From positions 186,001 to 250,000 of the forward strand of contig NZ_JABXYK010000005.1 of the NCBI RefSeq assembly GCF_013378445.1: a stretch of 64,000 bases of DNA, written 5' to 3'. Positions within the stretch are counted from its first letter, which is position 1. Each line of letters opens with the position of its first letter. The DNA is from Mycoplana rhizolycopersici. GTDB taxonomy: Bacteria > Pseudomonadota > Alphaproteobacteria > Rhizobiales > Rhizobiaceae. Shown piece by piece: positions 24,601 through 33,298 of this stretch. A program made the translations under genes and the position numbers. The notes beneath the pieces were generated by a model. It had not been told where the DNA came from and searched no databases. It worked only from the letters and a program-made list of their open reading frames with translations.

Positions 24601-25416
24601 ATGCCCGCAATTGCCGCAGCACGCCCGCACGAAGAAGACGGATCGCCGATCCTTTCCCTGCGCAATGTCGGCTATTCCATCGGCGACAAGGTCCTGCTGC
24701 ATCCGCTGACCCTCGACCTTCCGGCAGGGAAGTCGATTGCGCTGGTCGGCCATAACGGCTCGGGCAAATCCACCCTGCTGAAACTTATCGGCCGGCAATT
24801 GCAGCCGACGGCCGGCGAGATCCGCTTCGAGGGTCAGGCGCTGGCGGATTGGGGCGCCCGCACCTTCGCCCGCAGGCTTGCCTATCTCCCCCAGCACACG
24901 CCGATAGCGCCCGGAATGCTCGTTCGCGAGCTGGTAGCACTCGGCCGCTATCCCTGGCATGGCGCTCTGGGGCGTTTCGGCACGGCGGACCGGGCCAAGG
25001 TCGAGGAGGCCATCGAGCGCACCGAGATCGGGCCTTTCGCAGACCGGCTGGTGGATACGCTGTCGGGCGGCGAACGCCAGCGCGTCTGGCTCGCCATGCT
25101 GATCGCGCAGGACGCCGATTGCCTGCTTCTGGACGAGCCGATCTCCGCGCTCGACATCGGCCACCAGCTCGACGTCCTGACCCTGACGCGCGACCTCAGC
25201 CGGCAAAACGGCATCACGGTGATTACCGTCCTGCACGACATCAACATGGCCGCGCGCTTCTGCGATGCGATCGTGGCGCTGCGCGGCGGCCGGCTCATCG
25301 CGCAAGGCGTTCCGGAAGAAATCATGACGCCGGAGACCCTGGAACTGATCTACGACGTGCGCATGGACGTGATCCGCCAACCGGACAGCGACAGGCCGGT
25401 GGCCCTGGCGAAATAG
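24601..25416 (+). CDS. FecE/FhuC-type iron-chelate ABC transporter ATP-binding protein
   Basis: 271 residues. Walker A GHNGSGKST (residues 50-58), Q-loop LPQHTP, signature LSGGERQRVWLAMLIAQ, Walker B CLLLDEPISALD and the H-loop VLHDINMAARFCD. LGRYPWHGALGRF after the Q-loop is characteristic of siderophore/heme ATPases of the FecE/FhuC type. No permease or binding protein is visible beside it, so it is an orphan that must pair with subunits encoded elsewhere. The ATG at 24601 has only a weak ribosome site, though the frame is open far upstream. Confidence 0.88.
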   Translation: MPAIAAARPHEEDGSPILSLRNVGYSIGDKVLLHPLTLDLPAGKSIALVGHNGSGKSTLLKLIGRQLQPTAGEIRFEGQALADWGARTFARRLAYLPQHTPIAPGMLVRELVALGRYPWHGALGRFGTADRAKVEEAIERTEIGPFADRLVDTLSGGERQRVWLAMLIAQDADCLLLDEPISALDIGHQLDVLTLTRDLSRQNGITVITVLHDINMAARFCDAIVALRGGRLIAQGVPEEIMTPETLELIYDVRMDVIRQPDSDRPVALAK

Positions 25417-25515
25417 CGGGTTTTACGGAAACGGATCGACTGCGGGCGGCCGCGTATACGCGACGGCGCAGCCGGGCCAGAAGCGAGATCACTCGCCCAG
25501 CACCGCAGGAAATAT

Positions 25516-25932
25516 CTATTGCGGCCAAATCCAGAATGTTTTTGAGTTCTGTATGACTCTCCGAGCGCCGCACAGATAAAGACCGCGAATACATCTTGCT
25601 GCGCCCCACAACATAGTGAGCCAGACCAGACTGTTGAGAAAAGCAAATATTATCTGGACATGCTGCTGCGGTGCTTGGGGTGGCATCCAAATAAACATTG
25701 CCACTGCAATCAAGACTGCAACAACAAGACTGAGCAATGCAATCGACGTCGTCCGATATTGAAACACATATTGGCTTTGCTCAAAACCGGTGAGCTTGCG
25801 CCTTTTTCGCGCTATGAAATGCGCGACTATTACAAGCGGAAAGACGATGCCGCCCACGAGAATGAAAGCATAGTTTCTTGCAACAGCTGAGCCATTTGCA
25901 CCTGTGTCAATCAACGATTCTGCAGTATTCAT
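25516..25932 (-). CDS. Small membrane protein in an AT-rich patch
   Basis: 138 residues. Three hydrophobic segments are visible, around FILVGGIVFPLVIVAHFI, SIALLSLVVAVLIAVAMFIW and IIFAFLNSLVWLTMLW, separated by a basic loop (ARKRRKL). The layout is reminiscent of DUF4870/Tic20-like proteins, but I do not assign it. The ATG at 25932 follows AGAAGGA at a good distance. The gene and the sequence around it (about 25.5-26.1 kb) are clearly less GC-rich than the rest of the window, suggesting foreign origin. Confidence 0.6.
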   Translation of the reverse strand: MNTAESLIDTGANGSAVARNYAFILVGGIVFPLVIVAHFIARKRRKLTGFEQSQYVFQYRTTSIALLSLVVAVLIAVAMFIWMPPQAPQQHVQIIFAFLNSLVWLTMLWGAARCIRGLYLCGARRVIQNSKTFWIWPQ

Positions 25933-26123
25933 AAGGCGTCCTTCTATCGGTTGCAGGAATGCAACCACAAGAAGTTAGAAAAATCTTTAGCATCGCTCGT
26001 CGGCACCCAATTTTATGAAGATCTCCTCACGGTGTGCTCGGCTGCCAATCTTGGTTACCCATAGTACACCAGTGCGACTCTTGGTGTCACGTCGGCCAAA
26101 ACATTGAATTTTAAGAGAGAAAG

Positions 26124-26281
26124 CGCGATCCACGGCGACCGATGGATTTTTACGATCCCGGGTGCCTACAAAGTAGGTGGGTGCCATATGTCCGAACCCA
26201 CGGGTCCGAACAGGGACAGCTCCCTTGAGATCGTGTATGGCCCCGGGGAATGTTGATACCTGTCGGGAAGCGCAGACCGCG
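26124..26281 (-). ncRNA. ssrS: 6S RNA
   Basis: A 158-nt RNA candidate just downstream of zapA, where 6S RNA lies in proteobacteria. 6S RNA binds the housekeeping RNA polymerase and dampens transcription in stationary phase. The two ends pair: CGCGGUC (26281-26275) with GAUCGCG (26130-26124). Inside, GCCAUA pairs with UAUGGC, enclosing the hairpins AGGGA-GCUG-UCCCU and ACCC-GU-GGGU; a further hairpin CCUAC-UUU-GUAGG follows. The 3' part GGUUCGGACAUAUGGCACCC looks like the conserved 3' half of rhizobial 6S RNAs as I remember it. A consensus-like promoter ends 7 bases before the 5' end. The short open frame crossing it is spurious. Confidence 0.7.
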
Positions 26282-26287
26282 ATTTAG

Positions 26288-26316
26288 ATATAGGACGGAA
26301 CCGGCGACTAATCCAG
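26288..26316 (-). promoter_or_regulatory. Promoter of the 6S RNA
   Basis: On the minus strand CTGGAT (26316-26311), a 17-base spacer and CTATAT (26293-26288). CTATAT is the alphaproteobacterial -10 consensus and CTGGAT shares four bases with CTTGAC. Transcription would begin near 26281, exactly where the closing stem of the 6S RNA starts. Confidence 0.6.
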
Positions 26317-26452
26317 TGGCTATCGGTTGCTGCGTGAAGAGAAAGCGGTCGTCGCGGATGAACGGGCAGACGGTCAGCGGCTATCGCTTGCTGTTGCGGA
26401 AGCTGCTGTCGCGAAAGGTCCGGCACGCCCTGCCCCTCATGAAGCCCGGGGA

Positions 26453-26824
26453 TCAGTTCGCGGCCGGCTTTCCGACGAGCTTTGCGGTCATGCCCTGGAT
26501 CTGGTCCGTCAGTTCTCCCAATGCGGCGGCAATGGCGGCCTCGTCCCGGGAGGCTTCAGCCATGACGCTCTCGCGGCCGTTGCGCAGTTGTTCCACCTCG
26601 GCCTGCAGCGCCTTCAGCCGCCGGCCCGTCTCGCTCAACTCGTCCATGACCATGATCCCGGCCATGACGGTCAGGCGCAGGTCGCCGATCTCGCCGAACT
26701 GCGACTTCAGGTGGCTAACATAGCGGTCGAAGCTGCCTGCGAGTTCGCTGAGGTGCTCTTCCTGCCCCTCCTCGCAGGCCATCCGGTAGGCCTTGCCGTC
26801 GATCAGAACCGTTACTTGCGCCAT
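26453..26824 (-). CDS. zapA: ZapA, FtsZ-ring-associated cell division protein
   Basis: 123 residues. ZapA cross-links FtsZ protofilaments. The N-terminal domain has VTVLIDGKAYRMACEEGQEEHL and ELAGSFDRYV, followed by VMAGIMVMDEL and a long C-terminal coiled coil (about residues 60-110) as expected. The ATG at 26824 gives the standard start; the frame to 26860 adds unrelated residues. A coiled-coil partner gene lies upstream and the 6S RNA downstream, the usual rhizobial order. Confidence 0.9.
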   Translation of the reverse strand: MAQVTVLIDGKAYRMACEEGQEEHLSELAGSFDRYVSHLKSQFGEIGDLRLTVMAGIMVMDELSETGRRLKALQAEVEQLRNGRESVMAEASRDEAAIAAALGELTDQIQGMTAKLVGKPAAN

Positions 26825-26867
26825 GGAATCTTCCGTGTCCCCCGAAGCAGGCCGCCGCACGCTTGCG

Positions 26868-27140
26868 TCAGCGGTCGAGTACTGCCCTGATCGTTTCCAT
26901 TGCCGTCACCAGCCGGCGGGAAACCTCGCGGTTGACCTCCTCGAGACGGTTGGCCCGGAACTCGGACTGGTCGAGCTCCTGGGCAAGGCGAGAGCGATCC
27001 GTGTTGACGCGGCGCACCTCGTTTTCGATCTCGCTGTGGTCTCGCTCGCGGTCGAAGCGCATGTCGAGTGCGTTGTCGAGGCCGGTCAAAGCCTTGCGCA
27101 ACTCCTCGATCGCTACCCTGACTGTTTCTCCTGCCGCCAT
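26868..27140 (-). CDS. DUF4164-type coiled-coil protein upstream of zapA
   Basis: 90 residues, nearly all predicted helix with heptad character: EELRKALTGLDNALDMRF, a central basic/acidic stretch, and RLAQELDQSEFRANRLEEVN. Small coiled-coil proteins of this kind (DUF4164) precede zapA in rhizobia, suggesting a role in division or in a ZapA complex, but the function is unknown. An in-frame GTG one codon upstream (27143) is an alternative start. The gap to zapA is 43 bp. Confidence 0.75.
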   Translation of the reverse strand: MAAGETVRVAIEELRKALTGLDNALDMRFDRERDHSEIENEVRRVNTDRSRLAQELDQSEFRANRLEEVNREVSRRLVTAMETIRAVLDR

Positions 27141-27207
27141 CACGCCTTCACCGGCATTTACGGTCGCGGACGAATCGCCGCGGTTCTCGCCGTCTTCAAG
27201 TCATTGA

Positions 27208-27236
27208 CAATATTCAACAGCAATCGCCAGCGTCAA
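27208..27236 (-). promoter_or_regulatory. Candidate promoter of the DUF4164-zapA unit
   Basis: On the minus strand TTGACG (27236-27231), 17 bases, ATATTG (27213-27208), about 67 bases before the DUF4164 start. It lies in the 329-bp divergent spacer (27141-27469) between this unit and tkt; apart from the two promoter candidates I see nothing else in that spacer. Confidence 0.45.
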
Positions 27237-27373
27237 CCACGCGACCCGGCATCGCCGCGCTGGTCTGTGGATGAGATTGCTGCGCCGCGGCAAGGGGGAC
27301 GAACCCGGCGTCGAAAAGAGCTGCCCGTTCGCGCGCCAAAGCGCCGCAAAACACGGCAAAAACGGCGCAATTC

Positions 27374-27401
27374 GTTGACTCCCGCAATGCACCTGCTATG
27401 T
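27374..27401 (+). promoter_or_regulatory. Candidate promoter of tkt
   Basis: GTTGAC (27374-27379), a 16-base spacer and CTATGT (27396-27401), close to the alphaproteobacterial CTTGAC-N17-CTATAT. Transcription would begin about 60 bases before the tkt ATG. Confidence 0.5.
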
Positions 27402-27469
27402 GTCAGCCGCTTCCTAACCGGTGACCCCGACAGGCATCGGCCCTGACACCCCGATTATTTGGAACAGTC

Positions 27470-29452
27470 ATGATCTCTCGCGAAAAACACGACCGGATGG
27501 CGAATGCTATTCGCTTTCTTTCCATGGATGCCGTGGAGAAAGCCAACTCCGGCCATCCCGGCCTTCCCATGGGCGCCGCGGACATCGCAACGGTCCTTTT
27601 CACCCGCTTCATGACCTTCGACCCGAAGGCTCCGTCCTGGCCGAACCGCGACCGCTTCGTGCTGTCCGCCGGCCACGGCTCGATGCTGCTTTACTCGCTC
27701 CTCTACCTGACCGGCTATGAGGACATCACGATCGACGAGATCAAGAACTTCCGCCAGCTCGGCGCCAAGACCGCCGGCCACCCGGAATACGGCCATGCCG
27801 CCGGCATCGAGACGACCACCGGTCCGCTCGGCCAGGGCATCGCCAACGCCGTCGGCATGGCGATCGCCGAGCGCAAGCTGCGCGACGAGTTCGGCTCCGA
27901 CCTGATGGAGCACTACACCTACGTGCTCGCCGGCGACGGCTGCCTGATGGAAGGCATCAGCCAGGAAGCGATCGCGCTGGCCGGCCACCTGAAGCTGAAC
28001 AAGCTGATCGTCTTCTGGGACGACAACAACATCTCGATCGACGGCCCGATCTCGATTGCCGACTCAACCGACCAGCACGCCCGTTTCCGTGCCTCGCAGT
28101 GGAACACGATCGCCGTCGACGGCCACGATCCCGAAGCGATCGCGGCTGCCGTCGAGCAGGCCCAGAAGTCCGACAAGCCGACCATGATCGCCTGCAAGAC
28201 GGTCATCGGCTGGGGCGCTCCGAACAAGGCCGGCACCCACAAGGTCCACGGCTCGCCGCTCGGCGCAGACGAAATCGCCGCGACCCGCAAGGCGCTGAAC
28301 TGGGACGCCGAAGCGTTCTCCGTGCCTTCCGACGTGCTTGACGCCTGGCGTCTGGCCGGCCTGCGCTCGACCAAGGCGCACAAGGAATGGCAGGAGCGCC
28401 TGGAAAAGGCCGATCCGGAGAAGAAGGCCCAGTTCGTCCGCCGCTTTGCCGGCGACCTGGAAAGCGGTCTCGATTCCGCGATCTCCGCCTACAAGAGGAA
28501 GCTGGCCGAGACAAAGCCGAACCCGGCGACCCGCAAGGCCTCCGAGGACGCGCTCGAGGTCATCAACGGCGTCCTGCAGGAAACGATCGGCGGCTCTGCC
28601 GACCTGACCGGCTCCAACAACACCAAGACCAGCCAGACCAAGTCGATCACCCCGGATGACTTCTCCGGCCGCTATATCCACTACGGCGTGCGCGAGCACG
28701 GCATGGCGGCTGCGATGAACGGCATGGCGCTGCACGGCGGCCTGATCCCCTACTCCGGCGGCTTCCTGATCTTCTCGGACTATTGCCGTCCGTCGATCCG
28801 CCTCGCCGCCCTGATGGGCATCCGCGTCATCCACGTCCTGACCCACGATTCGATCGGCCTCGGCGAAGACGGCCCGACGCACCAGCCGGTCGAGCAGATG
28901 GCCGCACTCCGCGCCATCCCGAACCTGATGATGTTCCGCCCGGCCGACGCCACTGAAACTGCCGAGTGCTGGCAGCTGGCGCTGGAACACAAGGACCGCC
29001 CCTCGGGCATCGCGCTCACCCGCCAGAACCTGATGGCCGTGCGCACCGAGTTCGAGGAGCAGAACCTCTGCGCCAAGGGCGCCTATGACCTGATCTCTTC
29101 CGCCGATGCCAAGGTGACGATCTTCGCCACCGGTTCGGAAGTCGAGATCGCGGTGAAGGCCCACGAGGCGTTGACGGCCAAGGGCATTTCCACCCGCGTC
29201 GTATCGGTTCCCTGCTTCGAGCTCTTCTACGAGCAGCCGGAAGCCTACCAGAAGGCGATCATCGGTAACTCGCCGGTCAAGATCGCCGTCGAGGCCGGCA
29301 TCCGCCAGGGCTGGGATCACATCATCGGCTCGGACGGCACCTTCATCGGCATGTCTTCGTTCGGCGCGTCCGGCCCCTACAAGGAGCTCTACAAGCACTT
29401 CGGCATCACGCCGGAGGCGGTCGTCGCAGCCGCCGAAGCCAAGCTCGGCTGA
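27470..29452 (+). CDS. tkt: Transketolase
   Basis: 660 residues. Thiamine diphosphate enzyme that moves two-carbon units in the pentose phosphate pathway. Landmarks: [14 protein letters not shown], the ThDP/metal motif [15 protein letters not shown] (GDG about 28 residues ahead of the conserved NN in [11 protein letters not shown]), HKVHGSPLG, and the pyrimidine domain with [33 protein letters not shown] and LALEHKDRP-like sequence. Length is normal. It is the first gene of a tkt-gap-pgk-fba cluster; an internal hairpin separates it from gap. Confidence 0.97.
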   Translation: MISREKHDRMANAIRFLSMDAVEKANSGHPGLPMGAADIATVLFTRFMTFDPKAPSWPNRDRFVLSAGHGSMLLYSLLYLTGYEDITIDEIKNFRQLGAKTAGHPEYGHAAGIETTTGPLGQGIANAVGMAIAERKLRDEFGSDLMEHYTYVLAGDGCLMEGISQEAIALAGHLKLNKLIVFWDDNNISIDGPISIADSTDQHARFRASQWNTIAVDGHDPEAIAAAVEQAQKSDKPTMIACKTVIGWGAPNKAGTHKVHGSPLGADEIAATRKALNWDAEAFSVPSDVLDAWRLAGLRSTKAHKEWQERLEKADPEKKAQFVRRFAGDLESGLDSAISAYKRKLAETKPNPATRKASEDALEVINGVLQETIGGSADLTGSNNTKTSQTKSITPDDFSGRYIHYGVREHGMAAAMNGMALHGGLIPYSGGFLIFSDYCRPSIRLAALMGIRVIHVLTHDSIGLGEDGPTHQPVEQMAALRAIPNLMMFRPADATETAECWQLALEHKDRPSGIALTRQNLMAVRTEFEEQNLCAKGAYDLISSADAKVTIFATGSEVEIAVKAHEALTAKGISTRVVSVPCFELFYEQPEAYQKAIIGNSPVKIAVEAGIRQGWDHIIGSDGTFIGMSSFGASGPYKELYKHFGITPEAVVAAAEAKLG

Positions 29453-29460
29453 TCCGGGAC

Positions 29461-29482
29461 GGCGCGCGGGCGACCGCGCGCC
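29461..29482 (+). terminator. GC-rich hairpin between tkt and gap
   Basis: GGCGCGCGG (29461-29469) pairs perfectly with CCGCGCGCC (29474-29482) around a GCGA tetraloop, 8 bp after the tkt stop, with GTTTTG some ten bases later. It could be a partial terminator or an mRNA-stabilising hairpin that sets the tkt to gap ratio. Confidence 0.5.
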
Positions 29483-29518
29483 ACCCGCACGTTTTGTTCT
29501 GATAGGGAGACACCCGAA

Positions 29519-30529
29519 ATGACCGTAAAAGTTGCCATCAACGGATTTGGCCGCATCGGCCGCAACGTCCTTCGCGCGATCGTCGAATCCGGCCGCACCG
29601 ACATCGAGGTCGTGGCGATCAACGACCTTGGTCCGGTCGAGACCAATGCCCACCTGCTGCGCTACGATTCGATCCACGGCAAGTTCCCGGCCGAGGTGAA
29701 GGTCGAGGGCGACACGATCACCGTCGGCGGCGGCAAGCCGATCAAGGTCACCGCCATCAAGGACCCGGCGACGCTGCCGCACAAGGAACTCGGCGTCGAC
29801 ATCGCCATGGAGTGCACCGGCATCTTCACCGCCCGCGAGAAGGCGGCCCTGCACCTGCAGGCCGGCGCCAAGCGCGTCATCGTCTCGGCTCCGGCCGACG
29901 GCGCCGACCTGACCGTCGTCTTCGGCGTCAACGACGACAAGCTGACCAAGGAACACCTGGTCATCTCCAACGCGTCGTGCACCACCAACTGCCTCGTGCC
30001 GGTGGTCAAGGTCCTCGACGATGTGGTCGGCATCGACCATGGCTTCATGACCACGATCCACTCCTACACCGGCGACCAGCCGACGCTGGACACGATGCAT
30101 AAGGATCTCTACCGCGCCCGCGCGGCAGCGCTCTCGATGATCCCGACCTCGACGGGCGCCGCCAAGGCCGTCGGCCTCGTCCTGCCGCACCTCAAGGGCA
30201 AGCTCGACGGCACCTCGATCCGCGTGCCGACCCCGAACGTCTCGGTCGTCGACTTCAAGTTCGTTGCCAAGCGCGACACCACCGTCGAAGAAATCAACGA
30301 AGCCATCAAGGCCGCCTCCAACGGCGCCCTGAAGGGCATCCTCGGCTACACCGAGGAGCCGCTGGTCTCGCGCGACTTCAACCATGACAGCCATTCGTCG
30401 ATCTTCGCGATCGACCAGACCAAGGTTCTGGAAGGCAAGTTCGTCCGTATCCTCTCCTGGTACGACAACGAATGGGGCTTCTCCAACCGCATGGCCGACA
30501 CGGCCGTCGCGTTTGCGAAGCTGATCTGA
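29519..30529 (+). CDS. gap: Glyceraldehyde-3-phosphate dehydrogenase
   Basis: 336 residues. NAD-binding motif [12 protein letters not shown] at the N terminus and the active-site [12 protein letters not shown] with the catalytic Cys, then [11 protein letters not shown] and [13 protein letters not shown] at the C terminus. Oxidises and phosphorylates glyceraldehyde 3-phosphate; in rhizobia a single enzyme usually serves glycolysis and gluconeogenesis. The ATG follows TAGGGAGA. A hairpin and a repeat element separate it from pgk. Confidence 0.97.
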   Translation: MTVKVAINGFGRIGRNVLRAIVESGRTDIEVVAINDLGPVETNAHLLRYDSIHGKFPAEVKVEGDTITVGGGKPIKVTAIKDPATLPHKELGVDIAMECTGIFTAREKAALHLQAGAKRVIVSAPADGADLTVVFGVNDDKLTKEHLVISNASCTTNCLVPVVKVLDDVVGIDHGFMTTIHSYTGDQPTLDTMHKDLYRARAAALSMIPTSTGAAKAVGLVLPHLKGKLDGTSIRVPTPNVSVVDFKFVAKRDTTVEEINEAIKAASNGALKGILGYTEEPLVSRDFNHDSHSSIFAIDQTKVLEGKFVRILSWYDNEWGFSNRMADTAVAFAKLI

Positions 30530-30540
30530 TCGCAATCAAA

Positions 30541-30572
30541 GACACCCGGGCAGCAATGTCCGGGTGTCCACG
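30541..30572 (+). terminator. Hairpin after gap
   Basis: GACACCCGG (30541-30549) pairs with CCGGGTGTC (30560-30568) around a 10-base loop, 11 bp after the gap stop; only a short T-run follows. A probable terminator or transcript end for gap. Confidence 0.6.
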
Positions 30573-30607
30573 TTTGAGGCCCTCGTGACGGGGCACACCT
30601 TGTTCTT

Positions 30608-30720
30608 CCGTCACCCCGGACTGATCCGGGGTCCAGCAGCGCCGCCTCGGCGGCGAAATCGTGTCTGTTGCGTTCAAGGAGTTGAGCGCGCTGGATGCCG
30701 GATCGAGTCCGGCATGACGG
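30608..30720. repeat. Composite palindromic intergenic repeat between gap and pgk
   Basis: A 113-bp imperfect palindrome whose ends are CCGTCA and TGACGG. Each arm of about 30 bases is itself a hairpin: CCCCGGA-CTGA-TCCGGGG on the left and ATGCCGGA-CTCGA-TCCGGCAT on the right (as read inward on the opposite strand). The two arms are diverged inverted copies. Its shape matches the palindromic intergenic mosaic elements known from rhizobia; with the gap hairpin it fills most of the 339-bp gap-pgk spacer. Confidence 0.75.
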
Positions 30721-30868
30721 CGAATGGGAGCTTTTCCGTCCGAGGACCTGAACTCTTCCGCCTTCCAGATAGAAGGCCGGAAGTGCAAATTTCACATCGC
30801 CAGCGCAAAGGCGCGCCAGCCCTGTTCGGCGCGCGGCGCTTCAAGGCGGAATATCAGGAGCGGTGCCC

Positions 30869-32065
30869 ATGACCTTCAAGACCCTAGACGACCTCACCGA
30901 CATCGCCGGCAAGCGCGTGCTCGTCCGCGTCGACCTCAACGTCCCCGTCAAGGACGGCAAGGTCACCGACGCAACCCGCATCGAGCGCGTCGCCCCCACC
31001 ATCCTCGAACTTTCCAAGAAGGGCGCCAAGGTCATCCTGCTCGCCCATTTCGGCCGGCCGAAGGGCGAGCCGGTCGCCGACCAGTCACTCGGCCTGATCG
31101 TGCCGGCGGTCAAGGACGTGCTCGGCCAGCCGGTCGCCTTCGCCGAGGACTGCATCGGCGACAAGGCCAAGGCCGCCGTCGACGCGCTGAAGGACGGCGA
31201 CATCCTGCTCCTGGAAAACACCCGCTTCCACAAGGGCGAGGAGAAGAACGACGCGGACTTCACCAAGGCGCTCGCCGCAAACGGCGACATCTACGTCAAC
31301 GATGCCTTCTCCGCCGCCCACCGGGCCCATGCCTCGACCGAGGGCCTCGCACACCTGCTTCCGGCCTATGCCGGCCGCACCATGCAGGCCGAACTTGAGG
31401 CGCTTGAGAAGGGCCTCGGCAATCCGAAGCGCCCGGTGGTCGCCATCGTCGGCGGCGCCAAGGTCTCCACCAAGATCGACCTCCTGTCGAACCTCGTGAA
31501 GAAAGTCGATGCGCTGGTGATCGGCGGCGGCATGGCCAACACCTTCCTCGCCGCCCGCGGTACAAATGTTGGAAAGTCGCTCTGCGAGCACGACCTCGCC
31601 GACACCGCCAAACAGATCATGATCGACGCCGCCGCGGCCGGCTGCGCCATCATCCTGCCCGAGGACGGCGTCGTTGCCCGCGAGTTCAAGGCCGGTGCCG
31701 ACAACGAGGTGGTCGCGATCGACAAGATCCCCGCCGACGCCATGGTCCTCGACGTCGGCCCGAAGTCGGTCGAGGCGGTCAATGCCTGGATCTCGCGTGC
31801 CGAGACGCTCGTCTGGAACGGCCCGCTCGGCGCCTTCGAGATCGCGCCCTTCGATGCCGCGACCGTTGCTGCGGCCAAGCATGCGGCCGACCGGACCAGG
31901 GAAGGCGCGCTGATCTCGGTCGCCGGCGGCGGCGACACGGTCGCAGCCTTGAACCATGCCGGCGTCGCAGACGACTTCACCTACGTCTCCACGGCCGGCG
32001 GCGCCTTCCTCGAATGGATGGAAGGCAAGCCGCTGCCGGGCGTCGACGTCCTTCAGCAGAAGTAG
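30869..32065 (+). CDS. pgk: Phosphoglycerate kinase
   Basis: 398 residues. [15 protein letters not shown] at the N terminus, [24 protein letters not shown] and the C-terminal nucleotide site with [12 protein letters not shown] are diagnostic. Transfers phosphate between 1,3-bisphosphoglycerate and ADP. The ATG at 30869 lies 8 bases after AGGAG; an in-frame GTG two codons earlier is too close to it. A T-tailed terminator follows the stop. Confidence 0.97.
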   Translation: MTFKTLDDLTDIAGKRVLVRVDLNVPVKDGKVTDATRIERVAPTILELSKKGAKVILLAHFGRPKGEPVADQSLGLIVPAVKDVLGQPVAFAEDCIGDKAKAAVDALKDGDILLLENTRFHKGEEKNDADFTKALAANGDIYVNDAFSAAHRAHASTEGLAHLLPAYAGRTMQAELEALEKGLGNPKRPVVAIVGGAKVSTKIDLLSNLVKKVDALVIGGGMANTFLAARGTNVGKSLCEHDLADTAKQIMIDAAAAGCAIILPEDGVVAREFKAGADNEVVAIDKIPADAMVLDVGPKSVEAVNAWISRAETLVWNGPLGAFEIAPFDAATVAAAKHAADRTREGALISVAGGGDTVAALNHAGVADDFTYVSTAGGAFLEWMEGKPLPGVDVLQQK

Positions 32066-32091
32066 GCCGATACCCTTACCGGAACCAACTG

Positions 32092-32125
32092 ATGGCCCTC
32101 TCCATTCGATGGAGGGGGCCATTTT
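32092..32125 (+). terminator. Terminator after pgk
   Basis: ATGGCCCTCTCCAT (32092-32105) pairs with ATGGAGGGGGCCAT (32109-32122) with a single G-T pair, around a 3-base loop, followed by a TTTT run. Strong intrinsic terminator separating pgk from fba. Confidence 0.85.
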
Positions 32126-32238
32126 CGTTGACGCGACGGATCGCGGGATCGAAAATATCTCCAAGACGGCCACAGGGATCGTCGGTCAGAACATGCAGAC
32201 GGGACAAAGGAAACACGGACTGGTCCAAGGAGGAACGC

Positions 32239-33264
32239 ATGAGCGAACGACTGGAAGACATCGCCGCCCGCATCGTCACCGCAGGCAAGGGCCTGCTCGC
32301 CGCCGACGAATCCACCGCCACCATCAAGAAGCGCCTCGACGGCATCGGCGTCGAATCCACCGACGCCTCCCGCCGCGACTACCGCCAGATGCTCTTTTCC
32401 GCCGACGAGGCGATGCACAACTACATTTCCGGCGTCATCCTCTATGAAGAAACGCTCTTCCAGAAGACCGAGGACGACCGACCGCTCGCCGATATCATCA
32501 CGGCAGCCGGCGCCATTCCCGGCATCAAGGTCGACACCGGCGCCAAGCCGATGGCGCTTTTCAAAGGCGAGACGATCACCGAAGGCCTCGACGGACTGCG
32601 CGACAGGCTCGCCAGATACCATGCAGCGGGCGCACGCTTTGCCAAATGGCGGGCCGTGATCGCGATCTCCGACACGCTTCCGAGCTTTGGCGCGATCAAG
32701 GCGAATGCCCAGGCGCTCGCCCGCTATGCCGCGCTTTGCCAGGAAGCCGGCATCGTCCCGATCGTCGAACCGGAGGTCCTGATGGATGGCGAGCCCGGCA
32801 CCCAGTCGATCGAGCGTTCACAGGAGGTGACGGAAGAGACCCTTCGCATCACCTTCGAGGAACTGGCCGACCAACGCGTCTCTCTGGAGGGCATGATCCT
32901 CAAGCCTTCCATGGTCATCGACGGCAAGAAGGCGCGCAAGGCCTCGGTGCAGGAGGTTGCCGAACGGACGATCCGCGTCCTGAAGCGGACCGTGCCAGCG
33001 GCCGTTCCCGGCATCGCCTTCCTCTCCGGCGGCCAGTCGACGGAAGAGGCGACCGCGCATCTTTCCGCCATGAACGCCATGGGTCCGCTGCCCTGGAGGC
33101 TGACCTTCTCCTATGGCCGCGCGCTGCAGGCGGAAGCGCTGGACGCCTGGGCCGGCAAAGCCGAAAACGTCGCCGCCGGCCAGCGCGCCTTCACCCACCG
33201 CGCCAAGATGTGCAGCCTGGCTGCGCGTGGGGAATGGAAGAAGGAGATGGAGAAGACGGTGTAA
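32239..33264 (+). CDS. fba: Class I fructose-bisphosphate aldolase
   Basis: 341 residues, class I (Schiff-base) family. GKGLLAADESTATIKKRL near the N terminus, FAKWRAVIAI, the active-site lysine at residue 222 in MILKPSMV, and LSGGQSTEEATAHL. Cleaves or forms fructose 1,6-bisphosphate. The ATG at 32239 has AAGGAGGA in front; the frame is open further upstream through non-coding sequence. It closes the tkt-gap-pgk-fba cluster and converges on the glycerophosphotransferase gene. Confidence 0.95.
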   Translation: MSERLEDIAARIVTAGKGLLAADESTATIKKRLDGIGVESTDASRRDYRQMLFSADEAMHNYISGVILYEETLFQKTEDDRPLADIITAAGAIPGIKVDTGAKPMALFKGETITEGLDGLRDRLARYHAAGARFAKWRAVIAISDTLPSFGAIKANAQALARYAALCQEAGIVPIVEPEVLMDGEPGTQSIERSQEVTEETLRITFEELADQRVSLEGMILKPSMVIDGKKARKASVQEVAERTIRVLKRTVPAAVPGIAFLSGGQSTEEATAHLSAMNAMGPLPWRLTFSYGRALQAEALDAWAGKAENVAAGQRAFTHRAKMCSLAARGEWKKEMEKTV

Positions 33265-33298
33265 CGCCGCCTTCCGCGCGCGTGAAGCGGAAGAGCGA

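Noticed and set aside
26166-26426. 86-codon minus-strand open frame downstream of zapA
   Set aside because: It is explained by the 6S RNA and its promoter; there is no ribosome site or protein family signature.
28064-30535. 823-codon minus-strand open frame across tkt and gap
   Set aside because: It lies antisense to two certain genes with clear motifs; the long frame is a by-product of GC-rich codon third positions and its protein is rich in Arg, Asp and Gly without any family pattern.
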